Assembly (NCBI RefSeq): GCF_030812785.1
Contig: NZ_JAUSTJ010000003.1
Coordinates: forward strand, 1-64,000
Source of the DNA: Sphingomonas kyeonggiensis
GTDB lineage: Bacteria; Pseudomonadota; Alphaproteobacteria; Sphingomonadales; Sphingomonadaceae
Direction: 5' to 3'
Length of the DNA stretch: 64,000 nucleotides
The notes beneath the pieces were generated by a model, which was not told the DNA's origin, did not search any database, and saw nothing but the letters and a program-made list of their open reading frames with translations. Below, piece by piece: positions 61,521-64,000 of the stretch (the stretch's first letter is position 1; each line of letters begins with the position of its first letter). The position numbers were made by a program, and so were the translations under genes.

Positions 61521-62915
61521 CTACCGCTCTCGTCCTGCCGTCGTGCGGATCTCGTCGATCGGGCTTAGCAGGTAGCTCGCCAGCGAGCGGCGGCCGGTGC
61601 GGATGTCGGCGGTTACCGCCATGCCGGGGGTGAGCGGCACGTTGGCGCCGTCGCGCCGGATCGTCGCGCGGTCCAGCGTCACCCGGGCGGTGTAGATCAG
61701 TCCCTGCTTCTCGTCCTGCACCGCATCCGAGCTGATCTGCTCGAGCCGGCCCGGCACCGCGCCGTATCGGGTGAAGGGAAAGGCCTCGACCTTGAGCGCG
61801 ACCGGCTGGCCGGCGCCGACGAAACCGACATCCTTGTTGGCGATCGTCACTTCGGCGACCAGCTTCCCGCGCGCCGGCACGATCACCATGATCGGCTTGG
61901 CCGCCTCGACCACACCACCGACCGTGTGCACCGCGAGCTGGGTGACGGTGCCGTCGACCGGGCTGACGAGGCGTTGGAGGCTGGAGCGTTTCGTGGCCTT
62001 GGTCAGCTCCTCCTGGCGCAGGCGCGCGTCGCTCTCTGCCTTGGCGAGGTCGGCGAGGATGCGGGCGCGGGCCTCGGCGGTCGACTGGCTCGAATTGCCG
62101 CCAGCCACCGCGATCTGCGCCTCGGCCTTGCGCGCGGTGGCGAGCGCGGCGTCGCGGTCGCGCGCGGCGGCGAGGCGCTGGCGGCGCATCTCGATCACCT
62201 TGAGCTTCGAGACATAGCCCTTCGCCAGCAGCGTCTCGTTGGCAGCGATCTGCTCGTCGAGCAGCGGCAGCGTCTCGCTGAGCTTGGCGGCCTGGATCTG
62301 CGCCTCGGCCCGGGCGGCACGCGCGGATTCGGTGTCGGCGGCACGCGTCTGGCTGCCTGCCTGGATCTCGGCGAGCTGGGCACGGGCTAGCGCGGCCTGG
62401 GTGGCGGCAACCTCGGCCGTGGTGCCGGCAGGCGGGGTGAAGCGCAGCCCCTGGCCGTCGAGCGCCGAGAGGATCGCGCGCAGCCGCGCGGCGTCGAGCT
62501 GGGCGGTCTCCAGCGCCTTGCCCGCCTGGGCGGCATCGGCATCGGAGACGGTGGGATCGAGCTCGACCAGCGGCTGGCCGGCGCGCACGCTCTGGCCGTC
62601 GCGGACCAGGATCGCGCGGACGATCCCGCCCGAGCCCGGCTGGATCAGCTTGACGTCGTCGGCGGGGACCAGCCTGCCCGGCGCCGAAGCGACGACATCG
62701 ACCCGGCCGAGAAACAGCCAGAGCAGGGCGACGACGAGCAGCCCGAGCAGCGCCCAGGCGGTGACGCGCGCCGTCGGCGAGACCGGGCGCTCGACCACTT
62801 CCAGCGCGGCGGGGAGGAAGTCGGTCTCCTCGGTGCGGAGGACCGAGCGGGAACGCGCCCGCTCATTGTCGAGCGCGTCGCGCACGGCGGTCCAGTGTCG
62901 AGTGACCGCGTTCAT
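61521..62915 (-). CDS. atrB: HlyD-family type I secretion adaptor, AtrB-like
   Basis: The 464-residue membrane fusion protein has one N-terminal transmembrane helix (about residues 50-69, TAWALLGLLVVALLWLFLG). The lipoyl-like half-motif GGIVRAILVRDGQSVRAGQPLVELD, a long periplasmic coiled coil (about 115-310), the second half VSPVDGTVTQLAVHTVGGVV, and the HlyD C-terminal beta domain follow. It bridges the inner-membrane ABC exporter to an outer-membrane channel. It overlaps the ABC gene by 4 bases (ATGA). In sphingan clusters this position is atrB. Confidence 0.88.
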   Translation of the reverse strand: MNAVTRHWTAVRDALDNERARSRSVLRTEETDFLPAALEVVERPVSPTARVTAWALLGLLVVALLWLFLGRVDVVASAPGRLVPADDVKLIQPGSGGIVRAILVRDGQSVRAGQPLVELDPTVSDADAAQAGKALETAQLDAARLRAILSALDGQGLRFTPPAGTTAEVAATQAALARAQLAEIQAGSQTRAADTESARAARAEAQIQAAKLSETLPLLDEQIAANETLLAKGYVSKLKVIEMRRQRLAAARDRDAALATARKAEAQIAVAGGNSSQSTAEARARILADLAKAESDARLRQEELTKATKRSSLQRLVSPVDGTVTQLAVHTVGGVVEAAKPIMVIVPARGKLVAEVTIANKDVGFVGAGQPVALKVEAFPFTRYGAVPGRLEQISSDAVQDEKQGLIYTARVTLDRATIRRDGANVPLTPGMAVTADIRTGRRSLASYLLSPIDEIRTTAGRER

Positions 62916-64000
62916 GCCGCCGCTCCCGCCTGCACGCCGATCTGGCGATGATGGAGCGCGGCATAGCGGCCGCCGAGATGGAGCAGCTCGTCATGCGTGC
63001 CGCTTTCGACGATATGGCCCTTGTCCATCGTCAGGATGCGGTCGCACTGGCGGATCGCCGAGAGGCGGTGGGCGATGATCAGCACGGTGCGGCCGGCGGC
63101 GATCGCCTTCAGGTTGCGCTGGACGATCTCCTCGCTCTCGGCATCGAGCGCGGAGGTTGCTTCGTCGAGGATCAGGATGCGCGGATTGGTGATCAGCGCG
63201 CGGGCGATGGCGAGGCGCTGGCGCTGACCGCCCGAGAAATTGACCCCGCGCTCCTCGACGATCGTGTCATAGCCCTGGGGGAGGGCGAGGATGAAGTCGT
63301 GCGCGCCGGCAAGGCGGGCGGCGGTCATCACCCGCTCGATCGGCATGGCCGGATCGGCGAGCGCGATATTCTCGCGGATCGAGCGGTTGAACAGGATGTT
63401 CTCCTGCAGCACCACGCCGATCTGGCGGCGGAGCCAGGCCGGGTCGATCTGGGCGATGTCGACGCCGTCGACCAGCACCCGGCCGGCAGCGGGAAGGTAG
63501 AGGCGCTGGAGCAGCTTGGTCAGGGTCGACTTGCCCGAACCCGAGGCGCCGGCGATGCCGAGCGTGGTGCCGGCGGGCAGGTCGAGGCTGATCTCGTCGA
63601 GCGTCCAGGGGCCGTCGGCGGCATAGCGGAAGCGGACATTCTCGAAGCGGACATGGCCGGCGAGCGCGGGCAAAGCAGTGCGCGATCCGGCGCCGGGCTC
63701 GGTACCGGTGTTGAGGATGTCGCCCATCCGCTGGACCGAGAGGCGGACCTGCTGGAAGTCCTGCCAGAGCTGCGCCATGCGGATGACGGGGCCGGAGACG
63801 CGCTGGGCGAACATGTTGAACGCGACCAGCCCGCCTACGGTGAGCGTGCCGGCGATCACCGCCTGGGCGCCGAAGAACAGGATCGCGGCGAGGCTCAGCT
63901 TCGAGATCAGCTGGACCGCCTGGCTGCCGGAATTGCCGAGGTTGATCACCCGCTGGTTGGCGGCGCTATAGGCGGCGAGCTGGCGCTCCCAGCGATCCTG
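62912..64000 (-). CDS. atrD: Type I secretion ABC exporter, AtrD-like (5' end beyond window)
   Basis: 363 codons of the C-terminal part are present; the frame is open at the window edge, so the N-terminal peptidase-like and most membrane parts are missing. Seen are the last transmembrane helices (LISKLSLAAILFFGAQAVIA) and a full ATPase domain: Walker A GASGSGKST, Q-loop VLQENILF, signature NFSGGQRQRLAIARAL, Walker B ILILDEATSALD and switch IIAHRLS. It is HlyB/LktB-like and coupled to the HlyD adaptor gene. The apparent GTG start at 63949 lies inside the domain and is not real. Confidence 0.9.
   Translation of the reverse strand, partial: QDRWERQLAAYSAANQRVINLGNSGSQAVQLISKLSLAAILFFGAQAVIAGTLTVGGLVAFNMFAQRVSGPVIRMAQLWQDFQQVRLSVQRMGDILNTGTEPGAGSRTALPALAGHVRFENVRFRYAADGPWTLDEISLDLPAGTTLGIAGASGSGKSTLTKLLQRLYLPAAGRVLVDGVDIAQIDPAWLRRQIGVVLQENILFNRSIRENIALADPAMPIERVMTAARLAGAHDFILALPQGYDTIVEERGVNFSGGQRQRLAIARALITNPRILILDEATSALDAESEEIVQRNLKAIAAGRTVLIIAHRLSAIRQCDRILTMDKGHIVESGTHDELLHLGGRYAALHHRQIGVQAGAAA

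Noticed and set aside
62912..63949. Complete 345-residue ABC protein starting at GTG 63949
   Set aside because: The frame continues without a stop to the window edge and the missing part is the membrane domain, so the gene is truncated by the window, not short.

Overview
The window is GC-rich chromosomal DNA of an alphaproteobacterium, most likely a Sphingomonas. The signs are an alphaproteobacterial-type initiator tRNA, two large TonB-dependent receptors, a near-consensus EcfG (general stress response) promoter, and at the right edge a convergent spsB/gelB-like glycosyltransferase with an atrB-atrD type I secretion pair. As I recall, that order matches the end of the sphingan (gellan/welan/S-88) biosynthesis clusters. 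Genes are dense, gaps are short, and many gaps are filled by palindromic intergenic repeats. No insertion sequence, integrase, rRNA operon or CRISPR array is visible.

Layout. 1-11.0 kb: initiator tRNA, glutaminyl cyclase, rhodanese, amino acid permease, MTA phosphorylase, FKBP isomerase, a TonB receptor and aconitase A. 11.2-13.8 kb: an AT-richer two-gene island (HARE-HTH protein plus HEAT-like protein) unlike its neighbours. 13.8-27 kb: two DNA-binding-type proteins, a secreted lysozyme-like protein, SodC, a low-molecular-weight phosphatase, an outer-membrane porin, a hybrid histidine kinase, ThpR, a Bax-inhibitor protein, and a stress-promoter gene followed by a CDF transporter. 27-35 kb: secretory lipase, a tight four-gene cluster (small protein, MbcA/ParS-like protein, cold-shock protein, HEPN-like protein), an AmpR-like regulator, dmeR-dmeF metal efflux, a guanidinium exporter with a guanidine-II-like leader, rifampin ADP-ribosyltransferase, an M20 peptidase, and a DUF559 nuclease framed by repeats. 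35-52 kb: hydroxybutyrate dehydrogenase with a patatin, YpfJ metalloprotease, GH43 plus TonB receptor, hslV and hslU split by two genes, a D-amino-acid-oxidase-like protein with permuted motifs, glyoxalases I and II, and small lipoproteins. 52.8-59.4 kb: a glucan locus (GH144-like glucanase, LacI regulator, GH3 glucosidase, GPH transporter). 59.7-64 kb: the sphingan-type export and priming genes.

Genes that work together. Near-identical TGTAACCGGTTACA-type operators lie in front of the GH144-like gene, between lacI and the GH3 gene, and twice in front of the TonB receptor/GH43 pair 11 kb away. This suggests one LacI regulon for uptake and breakdown of a glucan. The DmeR sensor, its G-rich operator and the DmeF pump form a self-contained metal-efflux unit. 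Glyoxalases I and II lie within 2.6 kb of each other.

Two parts look most likely to hold undescribed biology: the HARE-HTH/HEAT island (11.26-13.75 kb) and the MbcA/ParS-like + cold-shock + HEPN-like cluster (28.5-29.75 kb). Both have the form of defence or toxin-antitoxin systems, but those roles are inferred from motifs and context only.
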